Origin: Pseudomonadales bacterium
GTDB taxonomy: Bacteria; Pseudomonadota; Gammaproteobacteria; Pseudomonadales; Azotimanducaceae
Length of the DNA stretch: 32,956 nt
Direction of reading: 5' to 3'
NCBI GenBank assembly: GCA_023300545.1
Contig: JALZVT010000025.1
Coordinates: forward strand, 1 to 32,956
Position numbers and translations under genes: made by a program. Shown in pieces: positions 16,930 through 24,452 of the stretch; the first letter of the stretch is position 1; each line of letters begins with the position of its first letter. The notes beneath the pieces were generated by a model that searched no databases, was not told where the DNA came from, and saw only the letters and a list, made by a program, of their open reading frames with translations.

Positions 16930-18150
16930 TTAGTGGTCGCCGCCGACCACTGAACCCAGCTGGAAGATAGGCAAGTACATCGCGATAATGAGGCCACCAA
17001 CCAGTACACCGAGCACGGACATGATCATGGGTTCCATGAGGGCTGTCAGGTTGTCGACTGCGTTGTCGACCTGCTCTTCGTAGTAGTTGGCTGACTTATC
17101 GAGCATGTCGTCTAGCGCGCCGGATTCTTCACCGATGGCAACCATTTGAACGATCATGTTGGGAAACACGCCCGCGGTACGCATCGAGAAGTTGAGCTGT
17201 TGGCCGGTAGAGACGTCTTCACGCACCTTGTTGACGGCGTTGACGTAGACCGAGTTACCGGTTGCGCCGGCCACACTTGAAAGTGCGTCGACCAGCGGCA
17301 CACCCGCGGCGAAGGTGGTGGATAGTGTGCGCGCGAAACGTGCAATCGCTGATTTTTCGATGATGTCACCTGCAACCGGCGCCTTAAGGGCGAACCGATC
17401 CAGTGCGTCTCGCATGCCTTTGGAGCGACGGTGTGCGGTGCGGAATATCAAGAACAGCGCCATGCCGCCCATAATAATTGCCCACCACCATGCCTGAGTG
17501 AATTCTGATAACCGAATAACCATCTGTGTGAACGCGGGAAGCTCAGCGCCAAAACCGGCAAAAACCGACTCAAACTGTGGAACTACCTTGATCAGCAAAA
17601 TACCCGACACGATCACGGCTACCAGTAGTACCGAGATGGGGTAGGTCATTGCCTTCTTGACCTTGGCTTTTAGTGATTCGGTTTTTTCTTTGTACGTTGC
17701 CACCCGATCGAGCATTGTTTCAAGTGATCCGGATTGCTCGCCGGCGTCGACAAGGTTGCAAAACAGTTCATCAAAATACAGAGGGTGTTTGCGAATAGAT
17801 TGGGCAAATGAGTTACCACCAGCAACGTCGCCACGAACTTCGCGGATGAGCGCGGCCAGTTTTGGTTTGTCGACGCCTTCAGAAACGATTTCAAACGCCT
17901 GTACGAGCGGTACACCGGCTCGCATCATAGTAGACATTTGGCGGGTGAATAGCGCGATGTCTCCGGGTGTAATCGGCTTGCCGCCGCCGAGTGAAAAGCC
18001 CTCGGTCTTCTTTTTCACCTTCTTGGCGACAATACCCTGCTTGCGCAGCTCAGCTTTCGCCAGCGCCGGATTGAGGCTAGATATCTCGCCTTTGGTTTTG
18101 CGGCCCGACTTGTCGGTGCCTTCCCAAGTGAATGTTGCGCTTTCAGCCAT
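16930..18150 (-). CDS. pilC: Type IV pilus inner-membrane platform protein PilC
   Basis: PilC has 406 residues, normal for this GspF/PilC family member. It is the inner-membrane platform that couples the PilB ATPase to pilin polymerisation. An N-terminal soluble segment (TFTWEGTDKSGRKTKGEI) precedes two repeats of the T2SSF domain: ALFTRQMSTMMRAGVPLVQAFEI with its following helices, and RFARTLSTTFAAGVPLVDALS. Membrane helices lie near residues 170-190, 220-240 and 375-400. It follows pilB by 11 bp. The second domain ends with SVLGVLVGGLIIAMYLPIF, typical of the C-terminus. Confidence 0.96.
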   Translation of the reverse strand: MAESATFTWEGTDKSGRKTKGEISSLNPALAKAELRKQGIVAKKVKKKTEGFSLGGGKPITPGDIALFTRQMSTMMRAGVPLVQAFEIVSEGVDKPKLAALIREVRGDVAGGNSFAQSIRKHPLYFDELFCNLVDAGEQSGSLETMLDRVATYKEKTESLKAKVKKAMTYPISVLLVAVIVSGILLIKVVPQFESVFAGFGAELPAFTQMVIRLSEFTQAWWWAIIMGGMALFLIFRTAHRRSKGMRDALDRFALKAPVAGDIIEKSAIARFARTLSTTFAAGVPLVDALSSVAGATGNSVYVNAVNKVREDVSTGQQLNFSMRTAGVFPNMIVQMVAIGEESGALDDMLDKSANYYEEQVDNAVDNLTALMEPMIMSVLGVLVGGLIIAMYLPIFQLGSVVGGDH

Positions 18151-18161
18151 GGTATTGCCTG

Positions 18162-19886
18162 TTAATGTCCGCCGGTGGTGACGCGATTTGCTTCTGCGAG
18201 GCTCGTAACCCCTTGCATGACTTTCTCCAGCGACGATCGACGCAGGTCGTTAAACCCGTGTTTTTCCGCCTGCTTGGCCAAATCCATACTGTTCCCGTCT
18301 TCCATGATAATACGAGAGATCTCTTTGGTTATTTTAACTACTTCATAAATTCCGACTCTGCCCTTATATCCGCCGCTGCAGCTTTCGCAGCCCTCAGCGT
18401 GTGGACCACAGATCTGAAAGCCGGTTGCTATGTCTGCGTCGGTGAAACCTTCTTCAAGTAAGGCCTGTTCGGGCACGTCGATATTTTCTTTGCACTTGGT
18501 GCACAGGCGCCGAGCCAGACGTTGGGCAATAATCAGGGTGACGGATGTCGCGAGGTTGAACGCGGGTACGCCCATGTTGCGCAAGCGAGTTAACGTTTCT
18601 GCTGCGGAGTTGGTGTGCAGCGTCGATAGCACCATGTGTCCGGTTTGGGCGGCCTTGATCGAAATCTCGGCGGTTTCAAGGTCGCGAATCTCACCAACCA
18701 TCACCACGTCGGGATCTTGCCGCAGGAAAGAACGCAAGGCGGTTGCGAAATCGAGACCCACTTTGTGGTTCACAGCAACCTGGTTGATGCCTTCCAGGTT
18801 GATTTCGACTGGATCCTCAGCGGTCGCAATATTGCGTTCCTGGGTGTTCAGCATGTTCAGGCCGGTATAAAGGGTTACCGTTTTGCCCGAGCCGGTAGGG
18901 CCGGTAACCAGAATCATGCCCTGGGGCTGTGGCAGTGCCCATTCGAGGTGATCACGCTGATCGGGTTCAAAGCCGAGCATCTCAATGCCCATCTGTGCGC
19001 TCGAGGGGTCGAGAATTCGCAATACGATCTTTTCGCCCCATAGCGTGGGCAGCGTGTTGACGCGAAAATCGATGGATTTGGTTTTTGACAGCTTCATCTT
19101 GATCCGGCCATCCTGGGGAATGCGCCGTTCAGAGATGTCGAGCTGAGACATGACTTTCAAGCGAGCCGCCAGCCGGGTGCCCAGATTTTGGGGTGGCGAG
19201 GTCATCTCTTTCAGAATGCCATCGGTGCGGAAGCGGACGCGGTAGCTCTTTTCGTAGGGCTCGAAGTGGATGTCAGAGGCGCCGGTTTTAATCGCGTCGA
19301 GCAGCATCTTGTTGACGAACCGGACAATCGGCGTTTCGTCGGTTGAGGAGGTGTCTTCTTCTTCAGAGCCCCCTTCGTCGAACGACTCCATATCGAGGTC
19401 GACGAGATCGTCACCTTCGAGGTCGCCCAGCGATTCGGCTTCGCCGCCGCTGAGGTGTTTCTCTATAAGAGTTGCGAGTTTATCTTCCTCGACGAGTACC
19501 GGTTCAGTGTTGGTGCCGCTCTGAAACTTAATTTCGTCCAGGCCCTGCAAGTTGGTTGGATCGGAAACGGCCACAAATAGCCGTACTCCGCGTCGAACCA
19601 GTGGCAAAGCGTTGTGGGTGCGAATCAGCCGTTCTTTGACAAGATCGCGAGGAATGGCCTCGGGATCAAAGGCGGCCAGATCGATAAGTGGCACACCGAA
19701 CTCTGCGCTGGCAGACACGGCGACGTCACGCGGTGACGCCACCTTGTTTTGCACAACGTAGGAAACAAACGGAATGCCCGCTTCACGCGCAGCAGAGGCA
19801 GCATCGGATGCCGCCGTTAAATCCATGAGGCCGTCGTCGACAAGGCGTCGCGCCAGCCCGCTAAGGGGTACCATCTCAGTGGCCAT
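18162..19886 (-). CDS. pilB: Type IV pilus assembly ATPase PilB
   Basis: This 574-residue hexameric ATPase powers pilus extension. An N-terminal MshEN-type domain (LSGLARRLVDDGLM...) is followed by a linker of acidic residues (near residues 175-205), which is unusually long and rich in Asp/Glu. The catalytic part has Walker A GPTGSGKTVTLYT near residue 328, the Asp box GEIRDLETAEI, the His box, and a tetracysteine zinc site (CTKC and CESC). I chose ATG 19886 (MATEMVPLSG) by likeness to other PilB N-termini; an upstream in-frame start at 19955 would add 23 residues of no family likeness. PilB heads the minus-strand pilB-pilC-pilD-coaE-yacG block and is divergent from pilA, with a 612-bp gap. 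Confidence 0.95.
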   Translation of the reverse strand: MATEMVPLSGLARRLVDDGLMDLTAASDAASAAREAGIPFVSYVVQNKVASPRDVAVSASAEFGVPLIDLAAFDPEAIPRDLVKERLIRTHNALPLVRRGVRLFVAVSDPTNLQGLDEIKFQSGTNTEPVLVEEDKLATLIEKHLSGGEAESLGDLEGDDLVDLDMESFDEGGSEEEDTSSTDETPIVRFVNKMLLDAIKTGASDIHFEPYEKSYRVRFRTDGILKEMTSPPQNLGTRLAARLKVMSQLDISERRIPQDGRIKMKLSKTKSIDFRVNTLPTLWGEKIVLRILDPSSAQMGIEMLGFEPDQRDHLEWALPQPQGMILVTGPTGSGKTVTLYTGLNMLNTQERNIATAEDPVEINLEGINQVAVNHKVGLDFATALRSFLRQDPDVVMVGEIRDLETAEISIKAAQTGHMVLSTLHTNSAAETLTRLRNMGVPAFNLATSVTLIIAQRLARRLCTKCKENIDVPEQALLEEGFTDADIATGFQICGPHAEGCESCSGGYKGRVGIYEVVKITKEISRIIMEDGNSMDLAKQAEKHGFNDLRRSSLEKVMQGVTSLAEANRVTTGGH

Positions 19887-20203
19887 AATTCGTATGCCAG
19901 TCCTTGTGCAGCTAGCGCGCAGGTATGCCCCAATCATTGGCGCATTTATCGACACACGACAGCCGTTTTATAAGCAGAGGCTACCTTACCGCTCGGTCTG
20001 GCAGCGGTCTATTCAGTCGGCGCTACAAGCAGTTAAGTAGCGCACAGTTTTACGAAATATCTGCACTTATTCGGCGCTACTGTCTATTGAAGACGGTGGC
20101 GCGAAAGAAAATGCTAGACTGAACAACTGTGATGTAGCTGCAGTGGTGTCGACAATACGCCGTTTCAGGGGGCTTTTCGTTACCGTTCTTTGGCGAGTGA
20201 GTG

Positions 20204-20218
20204 TGACAATGTCTGTCA
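20204..20218 (+). promoter_or_regulatory. Possible PilR enhancer-binding site
   Basis: TGACAATGTCTGTCA contains the inverted pair TGACA/TGTCA with tandem TGTC cores at 20210 and 20214. Published PilR sites in Pseudomonas aeruginosa carry TGTC cores, and this one lies about 190 bp before the expected pilA transcription start, a workable enhancer distance. pilS/pilR are not in this window. Confidence 0.4.
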
Positions 20219-20258
20219 GCTTGTGACCCCGACGAGCGCTATTGGTCAGGCGAACTTT

Positions 20259-20300
20259 GAGCTGAAAGTAGCTCTTATAAAGGGAGCAGCTAAATGCTCC
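20259..20300. repeat. Two adjacent small hairpins upstream of the pilA promoter
   Basis: GAGCT/AGCTC (20259-20263, 20270-20274) and GGAGCA/TGCTCC (20283-20288, 20295-20300), each with a six-base loop, lie between the TGTC motifs and the IHF site. They may be protein-binding dyads or chance. Confidence 0.4.
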
Positions 20301-20317
20301 ATTGCCTGATTATTTTC

Positions 20318-20330
20318 TAAGCTATTGATA
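20318..20330 (-). promoter_or_regulatory. IHF-binding site upstream of the pilA promoter
   Basis: On the minus strand this reads TATCAATAGCTTA, a perfect match to the IHF consensus WATCAANNNNTTR, in an AT-rich stretch. It lies midway between the TGTC motifs and the -24/-12 promoter, about 80-90 bp before the expected transcription start, the usual position for IHF bending at sigma-54 promoters. Confidence 0.7.
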
Positions 20331-20382
20331 AATAAGGAATAAGTGGTTATTTAGGCGCTAGTTTTAGGACTTGATCCAGTTT

Positions 20383-20398
20383 TGGCACAGCGCTTGCA
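20383..20398 (+). promoter_or_regulatory. Sigma-54 (RpoN) -24/-12 promoter of pilA
   Basis: TGGCAC at 20383-20388, five bases, then TTGCA at 20394-20398 matches the sigma-54 consensus TGGCAC-N5-TTGCW at every position. Transcription should begin near 20408, leaving a leader of about 90 bases before pilA, which has AAGGAG at 20485-20490. pilA of Pseudomonas is known to depend on RpoN and PilR. Confidence 0.9.
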
Positions 20399-20498
20399 AA
20401 CTATCAGATCAGATGAGTTCTGTTGACGTGCGACGGCCAAGTTGGCCAAGCATCGGGGATGGGCTCGCTCGACAATGTAAACACAAGGAGATTTCCAA

Positions 20499-20960
20499 AT
20501 GTTAAAAGCAATCCAAAAGGGTTTCACCCTCATCGAATTGATGATCGTAGTAGCGATCATCGGCATTTTGGCCGCTGTGGCCCTGCCTGCATACCAGGAC
20601 TACATCGCTAACGCGAACATGTCCAAGGTGAACTCACACTACGAGGAAGGCCTGCGCTTTGCTCAGAACGAGTTCCGCAAAGTTCAATCAGAACTGGCTA
20701 TGACCATCTTGCCTACTGCACAAGATGCAGACAACAAGATGAGCCAAGCTTACTGGGAAGGTCAACTGAACGGTCAGGGCGGCACGGCTCCTGGTGGCGG
20801 CGAGCCTTACGGTCCAGCCCCTGTTGCAGCAACTGGCGTAGTTGGCATCGCAGCTAGCGGTTCAACTGCCGACGGTTCATACACGGTTGCGTTCACTCGC
20901 CCCGCGTACCTCGAATTCACGACAGCGGCTACCCGCTCAGTGGTTTGGGCTGACATCTAG
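20499..20960 (+). CDS. pilA: Type IV major pilin PilA
   Basis: This is a 153-residue class IVa prepilin. The leader MLKAIQKG (8 residues) ends with Gly at the PilD cleavage site; the mature protein starts [20 protein letters not shown] with Glu5 present and the usual hydrophobic helix, then [13 protein letters not shown]. The mature part has 145 residues. There is no cysteine at all, so the C-terminal disulfide loop found in Pseudomonas pilins is absent. The middle is glycine-rich ([13 protein letters not shown]). AAGGAG eight bases upstream and the sigma-54 promoter suggest strong expression; a strong terminator follows about 60 bp later. This makes it the best candidate for the major pilin. 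Confidence 0.95.
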   Translation: MLKAIQKGFTLIELMIVVAIIGILAAVALPAYQDYIANANMSKVNSHYEEGLRFAQNEFRKVQSELAMTILPTAQDADNKMSQAYWEGQLNGQGGTAPGGGEPYGPAPVAATGVVGIAASGSTADGSYTVAFTRPAYLEFTTAATRSVVWADI

Positions 20961-20974
20961 GTCGAGCTAGCAAT

Positions 20975-21000
20975 TCAGGTCGGTCGATTGGCTGACCTGA
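20975..21000 (+). other. Stem-loop after pilA, upstream of the terminator
   Basis: TCAGGTC (20975-20981) and GACCTGA (20994-21000) form a seven-base stem with a 12-base loop. It has no T-run and precedes the main terminator by about 20 bases, so it may stabilise the 3' end of pilA mRNA. Confidence 0.45.
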
Positions 21001-21022
21001 TTGCAAACCGAGACTTGATAAG

Positions 21023-21047
21023 AAGGGCCCCTAGGGCCCTTTTTTTT
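21023..21047 (+). terminator. Intrinsic terminator of pilA
   Basis: AAGGGCCC (21023-21030), a CTA loop and GGGCCCTT (21034-21041) form a strong GC stem running into a run of eight T residues. It is a textbook Rho-independent terminator and separates pilA from the second pilin gene, whose start is 32 bp beyond. Confidence 0.92.
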
Positions 21048-21078
21048 GTTTAGTAAAGAAATAATGCACAGGAATCCC

Positions 21079-21474
21079 ATGAATAATTTTTCTACAGGTG
21101 TGCGAGTAACGCACCCCCGCGGGCAGGGCTTCACCTTGCTGGAGCTGATGATTGCCGTTGCTATTCTGGCCATTTTGGCAGGCGTTGGCATTCCGACCTA
21201 CCAGGGCTATCTCGATAACTCCCGCGAAGCCAAGCTGATAAACAACATCGCGACCATTGAGGTGTTCCAGGAAAATCATCGGTTACAGACCGGCGCCTAC
21301 GCCACTGTCGGGGCCAATCTTGCGGCGATTACTGCAGCTATCGACTGGGAGCCTCAGACCAATGACGGCATCACCTACGTGCTGGGCGCATCCGGCGCCG
21401 GTTATTCGATTACCGCGACCGACGATCAAGGCAAATCGGTTTGCATTATTTACCCTGACAAAGTTCGTTGCTAG
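21079..21474 (+). CDS. Type IV pilin-like protein, second pilin after pilA
   Basis: This 131-residue protein has a prepilin N-terminus: a long 17-residue leader MNNFSTGVRVTHPRGQG, then FTLLELMIAVAILAILAGVG with Glu5. The mature part is about 114 residues, smaller than PilA, and ends with a cysteine pair (Cys-Ile-Ile ... Val-Arg-Cys) close to the C-terminus, as in PilE-type minor pilins. I chose ATG 21079, preceded by AGGA about six bases upstream; ATG 21064 is also in frame but has no ribosome-binding site. It could be a minor pilin, an alternative major pilin or a competence-type pilin; sequence alone does not say. No promoter is obvious in the short gap after the pilA terminator, so it may depend on read-through. 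Confidence 0.85.
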   Translation: MNNFSTGVRVTHPRGQGFTLLELMIAVAILAILAGVGIPTYQGYLDNSREAKLINNIATIEVFQENHRLQTGAYATVGANLAAITAAIDWEPQTNDGITYVLGASGAGYSITATDDQGKSVCIIYPDKVRC

Positions 21475-21536
21475 TGAGCTGGCGCTGCCTGCTAGCTGAT
21501 CTCTGATACACGCTAGAGGGTTTTTTAAAACTGAGG

Positions 21537-21542
21537 TATTCT
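21537..21542 (+). promoter_or_regulatory. Candidate -10 box for tRNA-Thr
   Basis: TATTCT is followed directly by a GC-rich discriminator (GCGCGCCCGCG), common in stringently controlled stable RNA promoters, about 30 bases before the mature tRNA end. No good -35 box is visible at 16-18 bases upstream, so this is tentative. Confidence 0.35.
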
Positions 21543-21574
21543 GCGCGCCCGCGTAGATGCCCTTCGCTTTAAGA

Positions 21575-21650
<76 letters not shown>

Positions 21651-21690
21651 TTACCCCGTTGGCCCTGTGCCCCTGTTGGAGATCTGACTG

Positions 21691-23628
21691 GTGATCGAGA
21701 GATCCATCTGGACGCCGTCCACTGGCACGGCGAGCTCCCTTCTTTGCGCGGTTGCCCTGTTTGCCAGCTTTGCCTTTGGGCTGTGGTTTGACGCAACGGG
21801 TTTTGGCGCGATGCCACTTCTGTTGGCTACCTTTGTATTGCTGGCGAGCAGTTGTGTGCTGTTGCCTGCGCAGCTCCCTCAATTTTTTGCACACCATCCT
21901 GTACAAAGCCTGTTCATCGCGGGATCGATGGTGCTACTGGTTGTGCTTTATCAGGCTAGCCTTAGCCAAGATTTAAGCTTTACGCCCACGTGGATTTTGT
22001 CGGCGGCGTTGCTTAGTTACCTTTTACTGGTCACGCAAACTCACGCCACCCAGATGCGCCTGTGGTGGTGGTTGGTGGGTGCCTGCGCCTGTATTGCGGT
22101 GTTTTCTTGCTGGCAGTTTTTTGCCTTCGGGATACGCGCGAACAAGCCCATCAATGACCCCAATAACTACGCGAGCCAGTTGTATCTGTTGTGGATACCC
22201 TCGATGCATTTGTTGTTGGCCCGACGTTGGCGCGCACCAGCGATGCCTGTGGGTTTGGTTGTGTTGGGGTTGGCTGGCACGGCCTTAGTGATGACCACCA
22301 TGTTCGCCACCGAGTCCAGGGCGGGCTTGATCATACTTTTTGTCGCTCTAGCGTGCTGGTGGGGCCTTGCTCTGTCGCGACGTTTGGCGCTTCACGACCT
22401 CATTTTTCACACAGCGGTTGCGTTAGTCTTTTTTGTCGGCTGCACGCTCGCCATGGGCACCTCTGGGGTGGCACCTGGCGGTGACAACACCCTCAGCGGC
22501 GGCATGACCGTCCGCTTTGGACTTATTGGTGAGGCGCTCGAACTTTTTCTCGAACGCCCGCTGGGGGCTGGGTTAGGTGTATTTGCCGCGTTTTACTCTG
22601 CGCGTCGGCCGTTATGGGATCAGGTGACGGTAGGTCGGTTTGTACACAACGATTATGTGCAGTTTTTGCTTGAGGGTGGGCCGCTGCTGTTGCTGGCCTT
22701 GTTGTGTGTCGGGTTTTGGTCAATGTATTTGTTGCGTCGAGCGCTGGCGGCCGATGTCAGTGAGACCGCATTTGCGCGTGCGGGTTTTGCGCTCGCGGCC
22801 TGTGCTCTGTTTGCGCATGCGCATATAAACTTTGTGTTCTACCTATACACGTTGCCATTGTTGTTGGCCGTGGTGCTTGCACTGGCGGCGGGTCAGTCGA
22901 ATTCGCCGGTTACTGCCGTGGCAAATCAGCTAGCCCGCTTACCGAGATTTGCTGGGCTTGCGGTGGTGTGGGTGCCGCTCACACTGGGTTGGGTGGCTTG
23001 GGGGTATCTTGCGCTCGATGCGGTCAGTTCAGCGGTTATTGGCGGTCAGCGTGGGCTGCCGTTTGTCAGCCAGATGCGCGACAGCCCTGAAGCCGTGCAA
23101 CGGTACGCCCTGTTGGCTGCCCGCTTGAACGACGACCGGGGATTGCCTTTGTTGGCTGATGCAGCGATTGCCGCACGATCATCTGCGGCGGCCACAAACC
23201 CAGCTGATGGTGCCGAGGAAGCGGCCTATGCCTTGCGTCGGTTTCGTCAGGCAATCACGGCAGACCCTTGGAATACCAGTACTTATTTTGAGTTGTATCA
23301 ACTGTTCCGCTCTCGACCGGCGTTGCTGCGCGCGGCGCGACCGGAAGAGTATCCAGACCGCCTGCTGCAGCGTGCGCTGGCGCTAGATCGACAATACCTA
23401 CCTGCGCTCGATGCCTTACTTGAGTTGTTTGCTAATGATCCGGGTCGTCGTGAAGGGGTGCTGCTGCAGTTTATTGCGCCCTGGCTTGAGTTGATTGCGC
23501 GGGCTGATCTGCCCCACGGCAAGCGTTACCTTGCTGAGCTTGAAGGGCTCATAGCCCCTGCTGAGCACGCGCGATTAGAAGCGTTGCTGGTGGCGTTGGG
23601 GAATAAGCGGCAGACGGGGTCAGAATAA
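21691..23628 (+). CDS. Wzy/PglL-type membrane protein (O-antigen ligase family), possible pilin O-oligosaccharyltransferase
   Basis: This 645-residue protein has about ten to twelve hydrophobic helices in its first 430 residues and a soluble helical C-terminal part (about 450-645), possibly TPR-like. Wzy_C features are FATESRAGLI near residue 210 and a large periplasmic loop ending with VHNDYVQFLLEGG around residues 318-330 (His319), as in O-antigen ligases and PglL/TfpO pilin transferases. These enzymes move lipid-linked glycans to lipid A or protein in the periplasm. Position next to the pilins and tRNA-Thr suggests pilin as acceptor, by analogy with TfpO of some P. aeruginosa strains; that is inference. 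GTG 21691 has GGAG nine bases upstream. No terminator separates it from the tRNA gene, so the two may be cotranscribed. Confidence 0.75.
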   Translation: MIERSIWTPSTGTASSLLCAVALFASFAFGLWFDATGFGAMPLLLATFVLLASSCVLLPAQLPQFFAHHPVQSLFIAGSMVLLVVLYQASLSQDLSFTPTWILSAALLSYLLLVTQTHATQMRLWWWLVGACACIAVFSCWQFFAFGIRANKPINDPNNYASQLYLLWIPSMHLLLARRWRAPAMPVGLVVLGLAGTALVMTTMFATESRAGLIILFVALACWWGLALSRRLALHDLIFHTAVALVFFVGCTLAMGTSGVAPGGDNTLSGGMTVRFGLIGEALELFLERPLGAGLGVFAAFYSARRPLWDQVTVGRFVHNDYVQFLLEGGPLLLLALLCVGFWSMYLLRRALAADVSETAFARAGFALAACALFAHAHINFVFYLYTLPLLLAVVLALAAGQSNSPVTAVANQLARLPRFAGLAVVWVPLTLGWVAWGYLALDAVSSAVIGGQRGLPFVSQMRDSPEAVQRYALLAARLNDDRGLPLLADAAIAARSSAAATNPADGAEEAAYALRRFRQAITADPWNTSTYFELYQLFRSRPALLRAARPEEYPDRLLQRALALDRQYLPALDALLELFANDPGRREGVLLQFIAPWLELIARADLPHGKRYLAELEGLIAPAEHARLEALLVALGNKRQTGSE

Positions 23629-23643
23629 ATTCTGCCCCGCGCG

Positions 23644-23684
23644 CGCTAAAGCGTCTCTTGATTTAGGAGCCCGCTAAAGCGGGC
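23644..23684. repeat. Two hairpins sharing CGCTAAAGCG between convergent genes
   Basis: CGCTAAAGCG occurs at 23644-23653 and again at 23672-23681, each able to form a small hairpin; the second extends to GCCCGCT/AGCGGGC (23669-23675, 23678-23684) with a two-base gap. It overlaps the stop of the minus-strand gene. Possible bidirectional termination signal, though neither side has a strong T-run. Confidence 0.5.
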
Positions 23685-24408
23685 CGGGCGTATATAACAA
23701 CCCCGCGTATTTTAGTGTGTCGCGGTGGTAGCCAATGAAGAGGTATTTGTAGCGCGTGCCGAGTGGGAAGAAGGCGTAGTCTTCCATTGCGCCGGGGTGC
23801 TGCGCTTTCCAGTCGGCGATTTTGCCGTACTCGATGTCGCGCTCAATGATATTTTTCAGTGGGTAGGCGTCTTTCAGGACCAGCTGAGATTCATCAAAGG
23901 GTGCGTAGAGGTCGGTGAGCACACGCATTGAGCTGCCTGAGCGAAATGCGTTGCCGCGGAGTTCCGAGAGCGTGTTGACGTCTTCGGGCAGCTCAACGAT
24001 GAGGCGTTTTGGGTTGGGCCCGGGAAACTGGCTTAGATCGGGTACGGGCACAGAGGCTTCCTCGTAAGAGTCAGCGCTCATGCTGTAAAAGTGACCGTCG
24101 ACATACACCATGGCGATGGGGCGTTCTGACCAGACCACGTACATTCCGCCAGCCAGGCAGAGCATTTGAAAAATTCCGATCAGTGTCAGATCGGTTTTGA
24201 GACCGGGTTTGCCCGCCTTGTAGACAATCAGCGTCAGCATAGGTCCGAGCACCAGATCGACACCCAGTATGATGCGCAGGCCTTCCCAGCCGCCGTCGAG
24301 TTCAAAGAAGAAGCCGGGGTACCAAGCCAGTAAGATTACGGCAGACAGGGCCGCAAAAATCAGCAGGCTGATACCAAAATGAATGCCAAAGGCAGATAAT
24401 CGAGTCAC
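23674..24408 (-). CDS. TfpX/TfpZ-family type IV pilin accessory protein
   Basis: The protein has 244 residues. Its N-terminus MTRLSAFGIHFGISLLI, then WYPGFFFELDGGWEGLRIILGVDLVLGPMLTLIVY (positions about 24210-24320) and a third hydrophobic segment YVVWSERP follow the TfpX/TfpZ pattern: three membrane helices in the first 115 residues, then a soluble domain. In Pseudomonas aeruginosa these proteins are encoded next to pilA of certain pilin groups and are needed for normal assembly of their cognate pilin. The start is GTG 24408, preceded by AAGGGA about seven bases upstream. It lies 44 bp downstream of nadC on the same strand and so may be read from the nadC promoter rather than with pilA. The function of the soluble domain is unknown. 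Confidence 0.8.
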   Translation of the reverse strand: MTRLSAFGIHFGISLLIFAALSAVILLAWYPGFFFELDGGWEGLRIILGVDLVLGPMLTLIVYKAGKPGLKTDLTLIGIFQMLCLAGGMYVVWSERPIAMVYVDGHFYSMSADSYEEASVPVPDLSQFPGPNPKRLIVELPEDVNTLSELRGNAFRSGSSMRVLTDLYAPFDESQLVLKDAYPLKNIIERDIEYGKIADWKAQHPGAMEDYAFFPLGTRYKYLFIGYHRDTLKYAGLLYTPGPL

Positions 24409-24452
24409 GCAGGTTCCCTTTTAGTCCGATTAAAGGGTGAACAAATAGCGGC

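Larger units (their letters stand above)
19887..20498. other. Long pilB-pilA intergenic regulatory region
   Basis: These 612 bp have no gene I can support. The right half holds the sigma-54 promoter, an IHF site and TGTC motifs listed separately. The left half must hold the pilB promoter; no convincing boxes stand out. TGTCGACA at 20147-20154 is a perfect palindrome that also contains the TGTC core. AT-rich sequence at 20301-20352 suggests DNA bending. Confidence 0.6.
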
